64,000 bases of DNA, from positions 32,956 through 96,955 of the forward strand of contig JAZOBE010000037.1 of NCBI GenBank assembly GCA_045595785.1, in the 5' to 3' direction. Made by a program: the position numbers and the translations under genes. Below are positions 15,773 through 24,717 of this stretch, one piece after another. This DNA is from SFLA01 sp045595785 (GTDB lineage Bacteria > Bacillota > Clostridia > Oscillospirales > CAG-382). Below the pieces are notes generated by a model. The model did not search any database. It was not told where the DNA came from and saw nothing but the letters and a program-made list of their open reading frames with translations. Within the stretch, counting starts at the first letter, position 1; the number at the start of each line of letters is the position of its first letter.

Positions 15773-18280
15773 TTACAAAATCGAGGATAGCAGCCATACA
15801 GGAAGCACCCAAGCAAGCTGGAACAGCACGGTATACAACGAAGTGATACCGGTGGTATCCCCTGCGAATATCATAAACGCGGCGGCAGCCAGAGACAATA
15901 CTGTGCCGATGACGCATATCATACCGTTGCTCTTTATAATGTGATGAGTCTTATCACATAAAGCAAACGTACGCAGGAAGGTATGCAGACCCGCGTTGGT
16001 TACAACGCCGGAATCTATCTCCTTGGTGACCTTGGTCATATCCTCGGGGTTGCCTGCCTTAAGTATTGCGATGGGGCATTTTTTATACTTGATGCCGTTT
16101 GCCAACAGCTCATTATTGATATTGGGGTCAAGGGTCTTGATACCTACGCAAAGGCCGGACTTATTCATATCTCTGAGCAATTCATCAAACAACGGATTTA
16201 TGGAATATTTGATATACAGCTTGACTGCAAGACGGTCGCCTACAGTGACAAACATAACCGAGCCGACGCTGTTTTCGTACATATCGTCAATCTCATCCTT
16301 GGGAGCCTCAAAACGGTAACGGCGCATATACGCACGCTTGCCGATGAAATACTCCTTGCCGTCAACTACCACGCGGAGTCCGTCGGAAGCGGATTCCAGC
16401 AATCTGATATACTGAGCAGGCTCTACCGGCTCGGTAATAGTGGAAGCCAGCACCTTCTCAAGAGGACCGCCGACATAATTGAAAATACGAGACAGCTCAA
16501 TAAGCACACGGTCGATGCGGAAATCTCCGTAGGTTCTGAAGCTGGTTATCTTTACAAGATTGGGAGGATATACCTCGGTATCCGCAAAGGAGATAACCGA
16601 AGCATCCGAATATTCCTCTGCTACGGCAGGGCCTATAAAGCAGGAGGAGGAACGGTTTGCTCTGCGGTTTGCAGTGCAAAGAGGCATTGCGATAATAAAG
16701 AATGAAGACAGAGGCAAAGCTACCGCTAATGTGAATACCGCACTGTTAAGCGAGGTGAGTCCATCGTTACCCATAATGGCCTGAGCCGCAAATACTGTGA
16801 TAGCCGCTACGATAACGAGGGGAAGCAGAAAGTTGAACAGATCCTCACTCTTGGGACGCTTGTTAAGACGGGCAAAAAATCCGCTTACAAACTTGGTCTT
16901 GCGAACGGTATAAATATCACTATCCTCAAGGAGGTAGGAATAAAACTCGTCAGATTCACGGGAAGCGCCGCTTAACTGTGCCGCCGCATATTTGCTTCTG
17001 GCGGAAGCGATGACCTTAAAGCAGGCAAAATCCTTTTTCGCAGTCATATAATTAATAAGCGCGGAGCACACACCGCAAATGGCTGCGGTAAGATTGAAAA
17101 GCTGAAGATTGGGATCGGTAGGTGCCATAAACAGTCTGGCAATACAATATCCAGCAGACGCAATAAACGAGAAGAAGAACACGCTGTCAGCGTTGAGGTT
17201 GAAGGTAAAAAGTCCCTTTGCACCCTTTTCGAGAGAGGGAAGCAAAGCCATACCAAGGAAGCACAAAAGCTGAAGATCTGCAAGTATATAAAGTATACCG
17301 TATCTTCCCTGGCTCAAATAAATTGAATATCCCGCGCCGCCCTTGGTGGCAAGCTCGAAATACACAATACCCAAGGTTATAAGTATTGCCAGCATCAAAC
17401 GGCGGAAAGAAGTGCGTATTCCGCGCTTCATAAGACGATTGACCTCGTTGTTCTGGGCACGGTCGGTATACTCGTACTCACCGGACTCGGTCTTCATATC
17501 CTTTTCCACGTTGCGCTGCAGCTCACGGAACTCCTCAGGCACTTCGTCACTATCGGGATCGATATCACCGATAGCCACCTTGATTCGAAGGTCCTTGGTG
17601 TCCATAAAATGACCGCCGACAGATATATCATCGCCGTTTTCGGAAACGATGGAAAGCTGAGTGCTCTCCTCTTCGTCCTCAAGACCTATCTTGCTGTTTA
17701 CCACACGCTCGGAAAGTCCGGCATAATCATCGTCAAATACTGCGGTAGAATGCTCGTCCTCCTGAGGAGGCATAGTGTCTCCCATAGGGAACAGCTCTTC
17801 CTGCTTATATTCCACAGGCTTTTCTACCGTCTCCGGCTCCATAAAGTGAGACGTATCTATTTCTGCAGGCTTTCTCTCTGCCTGACCGATAGTATCCACG
17901 GTAGCACGGTCGATAAGTGCGAACAGCTCGTCCGCCCTGCGGCTCTTCATAGGCTTGTCTTTATTGCCGTAATAATAATTTTTCAATTCCGCATCGTCCT
18001 CCATGCGCGCCTCAAGCGCTTCACGGAGACCCTGGGTAGCGGACTTTTGGTCCTGAACCTTTACGCGGGTGGAATACTTATCTATAATGTCCTCTGTCTC
18101 GGTTCTTGTGGGGACGGGCTCATCAACAGACTTGGTCTTCTCAAGCAGGCTCTCACCGCTTGCGGAAGGCTTGTAACCGCCGGTAGGCTTGGGGATATGA
18201 CGGGCGGAATCGTTTTCCGCAGAGGCGTTCTGAAGACGTTTAAGTATCTCTTCTACGCTGGATTCGTTTCTCTCGCTCAT
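15773..18280 (-). CDS. Degenerate P-type-ATPase-like membrane protein (pseudoenzyme)
   Basis: 835 residues. Residues 1-285 are acidic, low-complexity and probably disordered; from about 292 there are six to eight membrane segments around cytoplasmic loops. The order of landmarks follows a P1B ATPase, but each catalytic element is altered. The membrane CPC-like site reads MPLCTAN (532-538). The phosphorylation loop reads SFADTEVYPP (564-573) instead of FDKTGTLT. GKEYFIGKRAYM (641-652) resembles the nucleotide-domain GNxxxM segment. The hinge reads YSINPLFDELLRDMNKSG, and TGD becomes LDPN (717-720). I start at ATG 18280 (GGGGGAG 11 bases upstream), not the in-frame TTG 18304. It follows rlmB by 20 bases. 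Transport by phosphorylation is very unlikely. Confidence 0.65.
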   Translation of the reverse strand: MSERNESSVEEILKRLQNASAENDSARHIPKPTGGYKPSASGESLLEKTKSVDEPVPTRTETEDIIDKYSTRVKVQDQKSATQGLREALEARMEDDAELKNYYYGNKDKPMKSRRADELFALIDRATVDTIGQAERKPAEIDTSHFMEPETVEKPVEYKQEELFPMGDTMPPQEDEHSTAVFDDDYAGLSERVVNSKIGLEDEEESTQLSIVSENGDDISVGGHFMDTKDLRIKVAIGDIDPDSDEVPEEFRELQRNVEKDMKTESGEYEYTDRAQNNEVNRLMKRGIRTSFRRLMLAILITLGIVYFELATKGGAGYSIYLSQGRYGILYILADLQLLCFLGMALLPSLEKGAKGLFTFNLNADSVFFFSFIASAGYCIARLFMAPTDPNLQLFNLTAAICGVCSALINYMTAKKDFACFKVIASARSKYAAAQLSGASRESDEFYSYLLEDSDIYTVRKTKFVSGFFARLNKRPKSEDLFNFLLPLVIVAAITVFAAQAIMGNDGLTSLNSAVFTLAVALPLSSFFIIAMPLCTANRRANRSSSCFIGPAVAEEYSDASVISFADTEVYPPNLVKITSFRTYGDFRIDRVLIELSRIFNYVGGPLEKVLASTITEPVEPAQYIRLLESASDGLRVVVDGKEYFIGKRAYMRRYRFEAPKDEIDDMYENSVGSVMFVTVGDRLAVKLYIKYSINPLFDELLRDMNKSGLCVGIKTLDPNINNELLANGIKYKKCPIAILKAGNPEDMTKVTKEIDSGVVTNAGLHTFLRTFALCDKTHHIIKSNGMICVIGTVLSLAAAAFMIFAGDTTGITSLYTVLFQLAWVLPVWLLSSIL

Positions 18281-18300
18281 TGTCTGTGTTACTCCCCCTT

Positions 18301-19062
18301 TCAATGTCTTTGGCGCGCCGCTTCAAACAGCATTACTGCGGCGGCGGCAGATACGTTAAGCGAATTAAGCTCACCGTACATAGGTATGGATAATACAAAA
18401 TCGCCTTTTTCTTTTACTATTCTGGATACGCCCTCACCCTCACTGCCGAGCACGAAGGCTATACCGCTATCATCAAATTTCTCACCGAAATAAGGCTTTC
18501 CGTTTGCCTCAAGAGCATACACCCACACTCCCCTGCTCTGAAGCTCAGCTATGGCGGCGGCAATATTGCCCACTCTTACCACGGGAACTCTGAACAAAGC
18601 GCCTGCAGATGATTTTGCAACGGTGGAAGTGAGAGATACCGAACGGTGCTTGGGAATAATGACGCCGTGTGCACCTGCGCACTCTGCGGTACGTATTATA
18701 GCGCCCAGATTATGAGGATCGTTAATGCAATCGCAAACCACAAAAAAGGGCTTTTCGTTCTTCTTTGCTGCAGCGGCAAACAGATCGTCAAGAGTTGCAT
18801 AAACCGTCTCCGGCACAGAGGCGGCAACACCCTGATGCACTGCACCGCCGGAAATAGTATCAAGCCTTGCGCGGTCAGTCTCCACAATAGGAATACGTCT
18901 TGCAGACGCCTTGCCGACGATTACCTTGATACTGCCCTCGACAGCACCCTTCTGAACGTATATTTTATCTATGTCTCTTCCCGAAGCAAGCAACTCAAGC
19001 ACAGAGTTTCTGCCCCAAAAGATACCATCAAAACCGCTGGCGCGTCCGGAATCTTCTCGCAT
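18301..19062 (-). CDS. rlmB: 23S rRNA 2'-O-methyltransferase RlmB (TrmH/SpoU family)
   Basis: A 253-residue SpoU-family methyltransferase: an N-terminal L30e-like substrate domain (GRNSVLELLASGRDIDKIYV) and a knotted C-terminal domain with NDPHNLGAIIRTAE (motif 1), VLGSEGEGVS (motif 2) and IPMYGELNSLNVSAAAAV (motif 3). RlmB methylates the ribose of G2251 in the peptidyl-transferase P-loop; close paralogues act on other sites. ATG 19062 is favoured because GGGG lies ten bases upstream; ATG 19071 is too close to it. It leads the pseudo-ATPase gene on one message. Confidence 0.88.
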   Translation of the reverse strand: MREDSGRASGFDGIFWGRNSVLELLASGRDIDKIYVQKGAVEGSIKVIVGKASARRIPIVETDRARLDTISGGAVHQGVAASVPETVYATLDDLFAAAAKKNEKPFFVVCDCINDPHNLGAIIRTAECAGAHGVIIPKHRSVSLTSTVAKSSAGALFRVPVVRVGNIAAAIAELQSRGVWVYALEANGKPYFGEKFDDSGIAFVLGSEGEGVSRIVKEKGDFVLSIPMYGELNSLNVSAAAAVMLFEAARQRH

Positions 19063-19190
19063 AACAAACATACCCCTTTCGGTATATATACCTATTCCAA
19101 AATATTATATCATAAAAAAATCGGTTTGCCAACAGTAATTTTATATTTTTTACATTAATATTATATATTTCTTTGCAAAAAGCACGAAAT

Positions 19191-19219
19191 AAAAACCGCC
19201 CTGCGAAGAAGCAGGGCGG
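19191..19219 (-). terminator. Intrinsic terminator of the surface SGNH protein gene
   Basis: Stem CCGCCCTGC (19196-19204) with GCAGGGCGG (19211-19219), 6-base loop, followed on the minus strand by TTTTTATT. Confidence 0.88.
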
Positions 19220-19231
19220 TAAAACAAAAGC

Positions 19232-21151
19232 TTACGCTTTCTTTTTCTTTGTAAACACTGCAATAAGCACAGCGAGTGCTCCAAGCACTGATACGATTGC
19301 GGCGGCGATATATCCGCCGTTTCCTCCGTTTTCGGAAGAAGCTTGGGAATCGTTGGCAGAAGAAGATACATCGGAAGCATCGGGAACATCGGAAACATCG
19401 GAAGGCTCGGAAACTTCGGATTCATCGGAAGGCTCGGAAACGTCTCCGCCCTCGCCGGAGTTACCGTAAACGGAGATCTCACTTAACCAAAGGAAGGTTC
19501 CGCCTATAGTATACTGAAGTCTGACGTATCTCGCCTGTACGGTCTCGTCAAGAGTGATAACGTAATCTCTGTTGTCCCAGCCGCCGTTGACTTCCATTTC
19601 GCCTCCGGAAAGCTCACCCACCTCGGTAAAGCTTTCACCGTCAACGGAAACGAGCAGTTTTACGGTAGAATCCGCAGTAGAGGGAATACCCCAGGAGGTG
19701 TTTCCGAAAAGGTCGGTAGACACGTATTTTACTTCGGACACCGTACCCAGATCTATGGTAACGGAGGTATTATTGCCCTTGTAGCAGCCACATTCGCCGT
19801 TATCTCCCGAAGGAGCCAAAAGACCATTGGTAAACTTGCCGATACAGCTTCCATCCTCTGCGGTATCGGTCCAGGATGCATTGGTGTAGACATCGCCATC
19901 GGAAACGTAAGGTTTGTTGAGAGAAAGATTTTCATAGGTAACGCCGTTTATTTCGATTTTGGAGATATCCATGTCACCGGGATAAGGATAACCCTCTTCT
20001 ACTATCACAGCCGCCATTTCCTGAAGTGCTTTTGCTGTAGCTTCGGGAAGATTTGCGGTATACGTATTTCCGCGAGGGTCAATATCAAGATAAGAATACA
20101 GCCAAGAACAAGCTATAAGATAGCTGCCCTCATAGGAATGATGTCCGCCGTCATCTGCAAAAAGATTGATTTCGGGATGGTCCTCAATGCACTTAAGGAA
20201 GGAGCTGGACGCAGGCGCGTACTCTATATCAAATTTCTGAGAAAGTCTGGAATAATGGGAGTAATGCTTATAGAAGGAAGCAACTCTCGTTTCGGGGTCA
20301 AGGTCGTTGGAATAGCGCATATAGAGAAGAGGTGTTGCGCCGTTTTCCTTAATGAGAGGAAGTATGGTAGCAACTGCCGCCTCGCTGTCGTAATAGCTTG
20401 CGCCTGCCGCGTCCTGAAGCACTACGTAATCGTATTCCGTAAACTGAAGCATATTGCGGAGCTTTTTACCGCGCTCGTGAGTTTCATCGGCAAACTCGTG
20501 AAGGAATGCACTTCCGAAGGTGCAATAATCAACGTCAACCTCAACGCCTGCCGCCTGGCACAGACCTTTGAATTTAATGGGAGTTCCGTTGAAATAGGTA
20601 GTGCTGTTGCCTACAAAAAGGAACTTGACCGCATCCTTTGAAGGCTCAACGGGATTGTTATAGGCTATGCGCAATTTGGAAGTATTAGCGTTATACTCGC
20701 CGTAAACGGGATACAATATCGACATGGTGGCGTTGTACAGCATGGCGCCTTCCATGGCGGTGGTAAAGCATTTGGAAAGTCCCGAGGGAGCACCGGAGGT
20801 ATAGGCAACCAAAAATCCGCCTGCAGGCACTTTTACAGTAAGCTGGGGAGAACCGTTCACTCCGTTTTCGTTAGCAAGAAGCTCTCCGCCCGCCTCAATA
20901 AGAACGCCGTCCTTATCAAATATAAGCACCTTGGCATAGCGGAAATTATATTCGCTGGCGCCGATAACACGGACTTCATCGGTGTTATTCGGATACACAA
21001 ACACTCCGCCGGAGGAAGTCTTTACGTCTACTCCTGTAACGGAATACGTCTCGTCAACATCATACTTTTCGTCGGCTGCAAAAACGCCCACAGTGCAAAG
21101 AGATGTACCCAGCAAAACAGACGCAAGCAAAATGGCAAGCTTCTTTTTCAC
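19232..21151 (-). CDS. Secreted, membrane-anchored SGNH-like hydrolase with discoidin domain
   Basis: 639 residues with a signal peptide (cleavage near 25), an N-terminal beta domain (30-165), and an SGNH/DUF4886-like hydrolase domain: nucleophile block FVGNSTTY (179-186) and C-terminal D-x-x-x-H in DDGGHHSYEG (333-342). A discoidin/F5-8 type C carbohydrate-binding domain follows at about 410-565 (NLSLNKPYVSDGD to LWLSEISVYG). A Ser/Glu/Pro/Asp stalk (570-605) leads to one membrane helix and a KKKKA tail, so the protein is displayed on the cell surface. It is likely an esterase or deacylase acting on glycans. It has its own promoter and terminator. Confidence 0.78.
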   Translation of the reverse strand: MKKKLAILLASVLLGTSLCTVGVFAADEKYDVDETYSVTGVDVKTSSGGVFVYPNNTDEVRVIGASEYNFRYAKVLIFDKDGVLIEAGGELLANENGVNGSPQLTVKVPAGGFLVAYTSGAPSGLSKCFTTAMEGAMLYNATMSILYPVYGEYNANTSKLRIAYNNPVEPSKDAVKFLFVGNSTTYFNGTPIKFKGLCQAAGVEVDVDYCTFGSAFLHEFADETHERGKKLRNMLQFTEYDYVVLQDAAGASYYDSEAAVATILPLIKENGATPLLYMRYSNDLDPETRVASFYKHYSHYSRLSQKFDIEYAPASSSFLKCIEDHPEINLFADDGGHHSYEGSYLIACSWLYSYLDIDPRGNTYTANLPEATAKALQEMAAVIVEEGYPYPGDMDISKIEINGVTYENLSLNKPYVSDGDVYTNASWTDTAEDGSCIGKFTNGLLAPSGDNGECGCYKGNNTSVTIDLGTVSEVKYVSTDLFGNTSWGIPSTADSTVKLLVSVDGESFTEVGELSGGEMEVNGGWDNRDYVITLDETVQARYVRLQYTIGGTFLWLSEISVYGNSGEGGDVSEPSDESEVSEPSDVSDVPDASDVSSSANDSQASSENGGNGGYIAAAIVSVLGALAVLIAVFTKKKKA

Positions 21152-21182
21152 GGCAAAAAACCTCCTGAATTTTGATAAGAAA

Positions 21183-21211
21183 ATAATAACACATTACACG
21201 ATACTTGTCAA
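21183..21211 (-). promoter_or_regulatory. Promoter of the surface SGNH protein gene
   Basis: Minus strand: TTGACA (21211-21206), 17-base spacer, TATTAT (21188-21183), about 30 bases before the start at 21151. Confidence 0.75.
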
Positions 21212-21218
21212 CAAAAAA

Positions 21219-21240
21219 CAGCACCCCCGAAGGAGTGCTG
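21219..21240 (-). terminator. Terminator with UUCG loop
   Basis: On the minus strand CAGCACTCC, loop TTCG, GGGGTGCTG, then TTTTTTG. It follows the 21251-21997 gene and lies just before the promoter of the SGNH gene. Confidence 0.8.
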
Positions 21241-21250
21241 AAATTCAAAA

Positions 21251-21997
21251 TTACTGTTCAATGTTATTACTGCCAATATCCACAATCAAATCAATCAAAC
21301 CAGTGGCGTTTTCATCGCAAATCGCGCGATATTGTTTTTCGAGTTCCACCTCATCGCGGTCAATTCTTTCAATTTCAATGATTGCAAAATCTCTAAGCAT
21401 GAATCCGATTTTCTGTGATATTTCAGACAGAAGATTGCCTTGTTCAACAGTTGCATTGCATTCTCCAACAAAATCCTTAATCGGTGTTTCAAAGCCGAAT
21501 ATAGGCTTTGCTGCTTCTATTATCAGATCTTCGCAAGCGTCTTCTTTCAAGTTTTGCACTTCATCACAATAATCACGTAAAGCTGTATTCTCAATTAATT
21601 TGAGAAAATCTTCACGAGAATCTGCTAAAAGTAGTTTAGCGTAATATAAATTTTGAATTTTCGAAAAAGCACCCACTTCTCGGAGCTTATCGTTTCTTTT
21701 GCAAATATCGCCTACCGTCAGAGAATTTTCAAAAAAAGTTTTAGCTTCAATCGAATAACTTTTCGTGTTTATCGTTCCATCAAATTGTGACTGCCCTGCT
21801 TCAAAAACAAGCGCAGTAGTGCATTCAAACCACGATTCCTTTATGTGACACCATGTTATTTTAATATAGCTTCCATCTTCGCAAACATGCAGAAGTAAGT
21901 CCTCGTTTGATACAGCAGTTCTAACAGCAAACACGCTCACATAAATTGCGCTTAAAGCTAATGCGATAATGAGAGAAAATGCTATAATCTTTTTCAT
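21251..21997 (-). CDS. Secreted hypothetical protein
   Basis: 248 residues with an N-terminal signal peptide or signal anchor (hydrophobic 4-24) and an otherwise soluble, acidic, helix-rich body containing six cysteines. No family is recognised. ATG 21997 has an ideal AAAGGAAAT site; a TTG at 22015 in frame overlaps it. The gene is clearly more A/T-rich than the housekeeping genes around it, which suggests acquisition or low expression. It is preceded by the small secreted-peptide gene with only a weak hairpin between. Confidence 0.6.
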   Translation of the reverse strand: MKKIIAFSLIIALALSAIYVSVFAVRTAVSNEDLLLHVCEDGSYIKITWCHIKESWFECTTALVFEAGQSQFDGTINTKSYSIEAKTFFENSLTVGDICKRNDKLREVGAFSKIQNLYYAKLLLADSREDFLKLIENTALRDYCDEVQNLKEDACEDLIIEAAKPIFGFETPIKDFVGECNATVEQGNLLSEISQKIGFMLRDFAIIEIERIDRDEVELEKQYRAICDENATGLIDLIVDIGSNNIEQ

Positions 21998-22071
21998 TAT
22001 TATTTCCTTTTTCAATCCAGCATACGGACATTTTTTATTTAAGCTTAGTGTTTTAAGCTAGATGCCCCTAT

Positions 22072-22239
22072 TCACATCCAAATATAGTCTTGGGTACCCG
22101 AAACTTTAGTACCTACGTTACCCACGCTGCTATCCGCCGAACTGCCATTCCATTCGGCCGCCAAAACAGGAGCCACAACCGGAACGAGAAGCACAAAGAC
22201 TAAGAGTAACGAAACGACAAAACGAAATGATTTTTTCAT
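22072..22239 (-). CDS. 55-residue secreted peptide
   Basis: ATG 22239 to TGA 22072. The product has a textbook signal peptide (MKKSFRFVV, a Leu/Val core, PVLAA), predicting cleavage after residue 27 or 28, and a mature part of 27-28 residues starting EWNGSSADSS and ending TQDYIWM. The start lies 16 bases after the stop of the Ser/Glu-rich surface protein gene, with GGCGG upstream, so the two form an operon. It could be a peptide signal, a small surface factor, or the stub of a longer secreted protein truncated at its TGA. No homology is recognised. Confidence 0.55.
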   Translation of the reverse strand: MKKSFRFVVSLLLVFVLLVPVVAPVLAAEWNGSSADSSVGNVGTKVSGTQDYIWM

Positions 22240-22255
22240 CCGTTACGTACCGCCT

Positions 22256-23152
22256 TTACTCGCCACAAGTGTGACAGGCTAACGCTTTGCATTCTTCTCC
22301 ACACTGATGACATCTGGTGTCGTGGAGATAATTCACACAAGTGCCATTAGTGCCATCACCTTTACGATGACCGCAATAAGGACACCATTGGTTGATATAC
22401 GCGTTGTACACTTGCTGGGCGGACCACGTAAAGCCATAATCCGCTGCGGTATAAGTGCCGTTACCATTAGCGGTAAACGGGACAGTCAAACCACTTTTTA
22501 TAATGACAACCTCATAACCCACCTCTGCGGTTTCAAGCATCTCCAGAGTCAGCAGAGCTTTGGCTTCCTCATAAGAGGTAACAGTCTCCTGTTTGCCGTT
22601 CACCACAATCTCGACAGGCGTATCGCCTTTAACAACGGTTTCCTCTTTCGAAGTTTCATCCTTTGAAGTCTCGTCTTTGGAGGTCTCTTCTACCTTGCTT
22701 TCTTCGTTAGGCTGGTTAGGCTTCACGATTTCGCTCGGAGTAGACGTATCTTCCGGTTCGGAAGGCTCGTCAGGCTGAGAAGGTTCTTCGACCTTGGAGG
22801 TTTCAGAAGGGTCAGACGATTCATCCGAAGGAGGGTCTGAAACATCGGGAGCCGTTGAGGTTTCCACCTCAGAGGTCTCAGGCTCGGAAACATCGTCCTC
22901 TTCCGCAGGGGTCGAGGTTTCAGGCGCGGGGTCCTTCGAAGTGTCAGAAACATCCACAAGGGATTCCTCCACTTCGGAAGCGTCGGAAGGCTCCGACACC
23001 GTGCTTTCGTCAACGTCAGAGGATTCCGAATTCTCAGTAGAAATATCAGTAGAGTCTTCGTTGGACGAAGTACAACGCACCACTGCGATTGCGCTAACCG
23101 CGCAGACTATGAGCATAGCAGCAATAACCGCCACAAGTGTTTTATTGTTCAT
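22256..23152 (-). CDS. Surface protein with Ser/Thr/Glu stalk and C-terminal zinc-ribbon-like Cys cluster
   Basis: 298 residues: an N-terminal membrane anchor or signal (LVAVIAAMLIVCAVSAIAVV), a long Ser/Thr/Glu/Pro/Asp low-complexity stalk (about 25-190) that includes near-repeats of SKDET, a short folded segment (YGFTWSAQQVYNAYI), and a tail with CPYC, CHQC and CHTC pairs that look like one or two zinc ribbons. I chose ATG 23152 because it lies 29 bases after the predicted transcription start and has GGCGG upstream; ATG 23164 is an alternative. A zinc-binding tip outside the cell is unusual. Function is unknown. Confidence 0.6.
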   Translation of the reverse strand: MNNKTLVAVIAAMLIVCAVSAIAVVRCTSSNEDSTDISTENSESSDVDESTVSEPSDASEVEESLVDVSDTSKDPAPETSTPAEEDDVSEPETSEVETSTAPDVSDPPSDESSDPSETSKVEEPSQPDEPSEPEDTSTPSEIVKPNQPNEESKVEETSKDETSKDETSKEETVVKGDTPVEIVVNGKQETVTSYEEAKALLTLEMLETAEVGYEVVIIKSGLTVPFTANGNGTYTAADYGFTWSAQQVYNAYINQWCPYCGHRKGDGTNGTCVNYLHDTRCHQCGEECKALACHTCGE

Positions 23153-23187
23153 AAAAACCGCCATAACATAAACTATATAGTATTCAC

Positions 23188-23216
23188 AATATATCACTTG
23201 CGGAATTTATTGTCAA
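23188..23216 (-). promoter_or_regulatory. Promoter of the stalk/zinc-ribbon protein operon
   Basis: Minus strand: TTGACA (23216-23211), 17-base spacer, TATATT (23193-23188). Confidence 0.8.
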
Positions 23217-23290
23217 GAGAAGTTGCATATTGCTTTAATAAACATAAAAACATCAATTCATATTGACAGTCCATCTCAAGCACGAAGTAA

Positions 23291-23322
23291 ATAAAAAGGC
23301 AGAAGTTTTGCGCTTCTGCCTT
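23291..23322 (-). terminator. Terminator of the nagA/ROK operon
   Basis: AAGGCAGAAG (23296-23305) pairs with CTTCTGCCTT (23313-23322), followed on the minus strand by TTTTTATT. Confidence 0.88.
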
Positions 23323-23337
23323 AGATGTTAAAACTGA

Positions 23338-24717
23338 TTATTTGCCGAGATCGGGAAGGCTTGCTGCTGCAACAGACTGGCCTACGCGGCGAGAAGATTC
23401 ATCGGGAATGTGGAGAGTGATCTTCTTTGCAAGCTCGGGGAATTCAACGTCAAGAACTTCCTGTGCCTTTGCGAGGAGGATGGTTCCGCCCTCACCGCTG
23501 GTAACACGGCCCATAATGAGAACGTGCTTGATATCATAGAATTCGGTATAGTATGCGATAGCATAACCGAAGTAAACACCGATAGTCTCGTAGATCTTCT
23601 TTGCTCTCTCGTCGCCTTCCTTCATAAGGTTCTGAACGATCTTAAGCTTTTCTGCGGGAGAAAGGCTCTCGTCAAGCTCAATACCTGCGAAGGGAGCAAG
23701 CTTGATAACGCCGTCCTGAGAGAAGTACTTAACGCCGCAGCCGTAGTCGCCGGACCACTCGTCTACCATAGCGTTCTTGCAATTGTCAACGGGAACGAAA
23801 GCAAGCTCGTTGAGCCAGCCGGTAATGTTACCCTGACCGTCAACGTAACCGCCTGCTTCGGAGGTACCCATAGCTACGCCGAGAACGTTGGTATCATCAA
23901 GGTCCATTGCGCCTGCGAGAGCGGTAACGTCACCGTCGTTAGCAACTTCGATAGGAATGTTCTCGCCAAGCTCCTTTGCAACGTCGATGTACATATTCTT
24001 TACGCACTTATCGAACTGATCATCGGGAACCTTAAGGAAGAGAGAAGCAACCATTATCTTGTTGTCGATATAAACGCCTGCGGAGGAAACACCGATAGCG
24101 TCTACTCTGGGCATATGCTCAGCAGCGCTCTTCATTGCGGAGAGAATGCCTTCATAGTGATAGTTGGGATCGGAGTTGATCTTGGGGAACCAAACAACTT
24201 CTTCGGAATATACAGCCTCACCGTCGATAACAGCACTTACCTTACGGTCGCTTCCGCCGGCGTCAAAGCCGATACGGCAACCGTCAAGATGTCTGCCAAC
24301 GGGAGCGGGAGAGTTGTAATCAACGGGAGCGTTTTCGATATCGCGAAGCTCAACCTCAAACTCGGTCTCATATACGCGGGACATAAAGCCGTTATCGAAA
24401 TCACGGGAGCCGCCCTTTGCATAAGCAGCCTTGATATTTTCGCCGACTACCTTGGAGCCTGCGATGATGATCTTGTAGCCGCCTGCCACCCACAGAAGGC
24501 TCTTTACGAGACGGTCAACAAAATTGATATTTTCTTCATCTTTGCCGATTCCGTCGGGATAAATTCTGGTCTTATAGGTGGTGATGTAACCCTTGTTTCT
24601 CTGAATACCGATAACAAGGTCCTGACCATTTTCCTTGGTAGCCTCGCGCATTTCGCGGCAGAGGAGAGAAAGGGGCTGGAACTGGGGATCCAGAACAGCA
24701 TTTACTTTAAGCTTCAT
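23338..24717 (-). CDS. ROK-like sugar kinase with N-terminal extension
   Basis: 459 residues. The first 145 form an extra domain of unknown type; the rest is an ASKHA/ROK kinase with GCRIGFDAGGSDRKV (147-160) as phosphate-1 motif, EVANDGDVTALAGA (257-270) with catalytic Asp261, and MGTSEAGGYVDGQG (283-296). The usual ROK zinc motif (GH then CxCGxxGC) is not recognisable: the GEIGH-equivalent reads LNELAFVP and a single CGV follows. Its start overlaps the nagA stop by 11 bases, so it probably acts on an N-acetylated amino sugar. Substrate is inferred from context only. Confidence 0.72.
   Translation of the reverse strand: MKLKVNAVLDPQFQPLSLLCREMREATKENGQDLVIGIQRNKGYITTYKTRIYPDGIGKDEENINFVDRLVKSLLWVAGGYKIIIAGSKVVGENIKAAYAKGGSRDFDNGFMSRVYETEFEVELRDIENAPVDYNSPAPVGRHLDGCRIGFDAGGSDRKVSAVIDGEAVYSEEVVWFPKINSDPNYHYEGILSAMKSAAEHMPRVDAIGVSSAGVYIDNKIMVASLFLKVPDDQFDKCVKNMYIDVAKELGENIPIEVANDGDVTALAGAMDLDDTNVLGVAMGTSEAGGYVDGQGNITGWLNELAFVPVDNCKNAMVDEWSGDYGCGVKYFSQDGVIKLAPFAGIELDESLSPAEKLKIVQNLMKEGDERAKKIYETIGVYFGYAIAYYTEFYDIKHVLIMGRVTSGEGGTILLAKAQEVLDVEFPELAKKITLHIPDESSRRVGQSVAAASLPDLGK

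Noticed and set aside
22016..22071. Terminator between the 55-residue peptide gene and the 21997 gene
   Set aside because: Only a 6-bp stem (AGCTTA/TAAGCT) followed by an A/T-rich, not T-rich, stretch; too weak to call.
22650..23050. Repetitive pattern suggesting a CRISPR-like or minisatellite array
   Set aside because: Units are irregular in length and sequence and encode the Ser/Thr/Glu stalk; no constant repeat with unique spacers.
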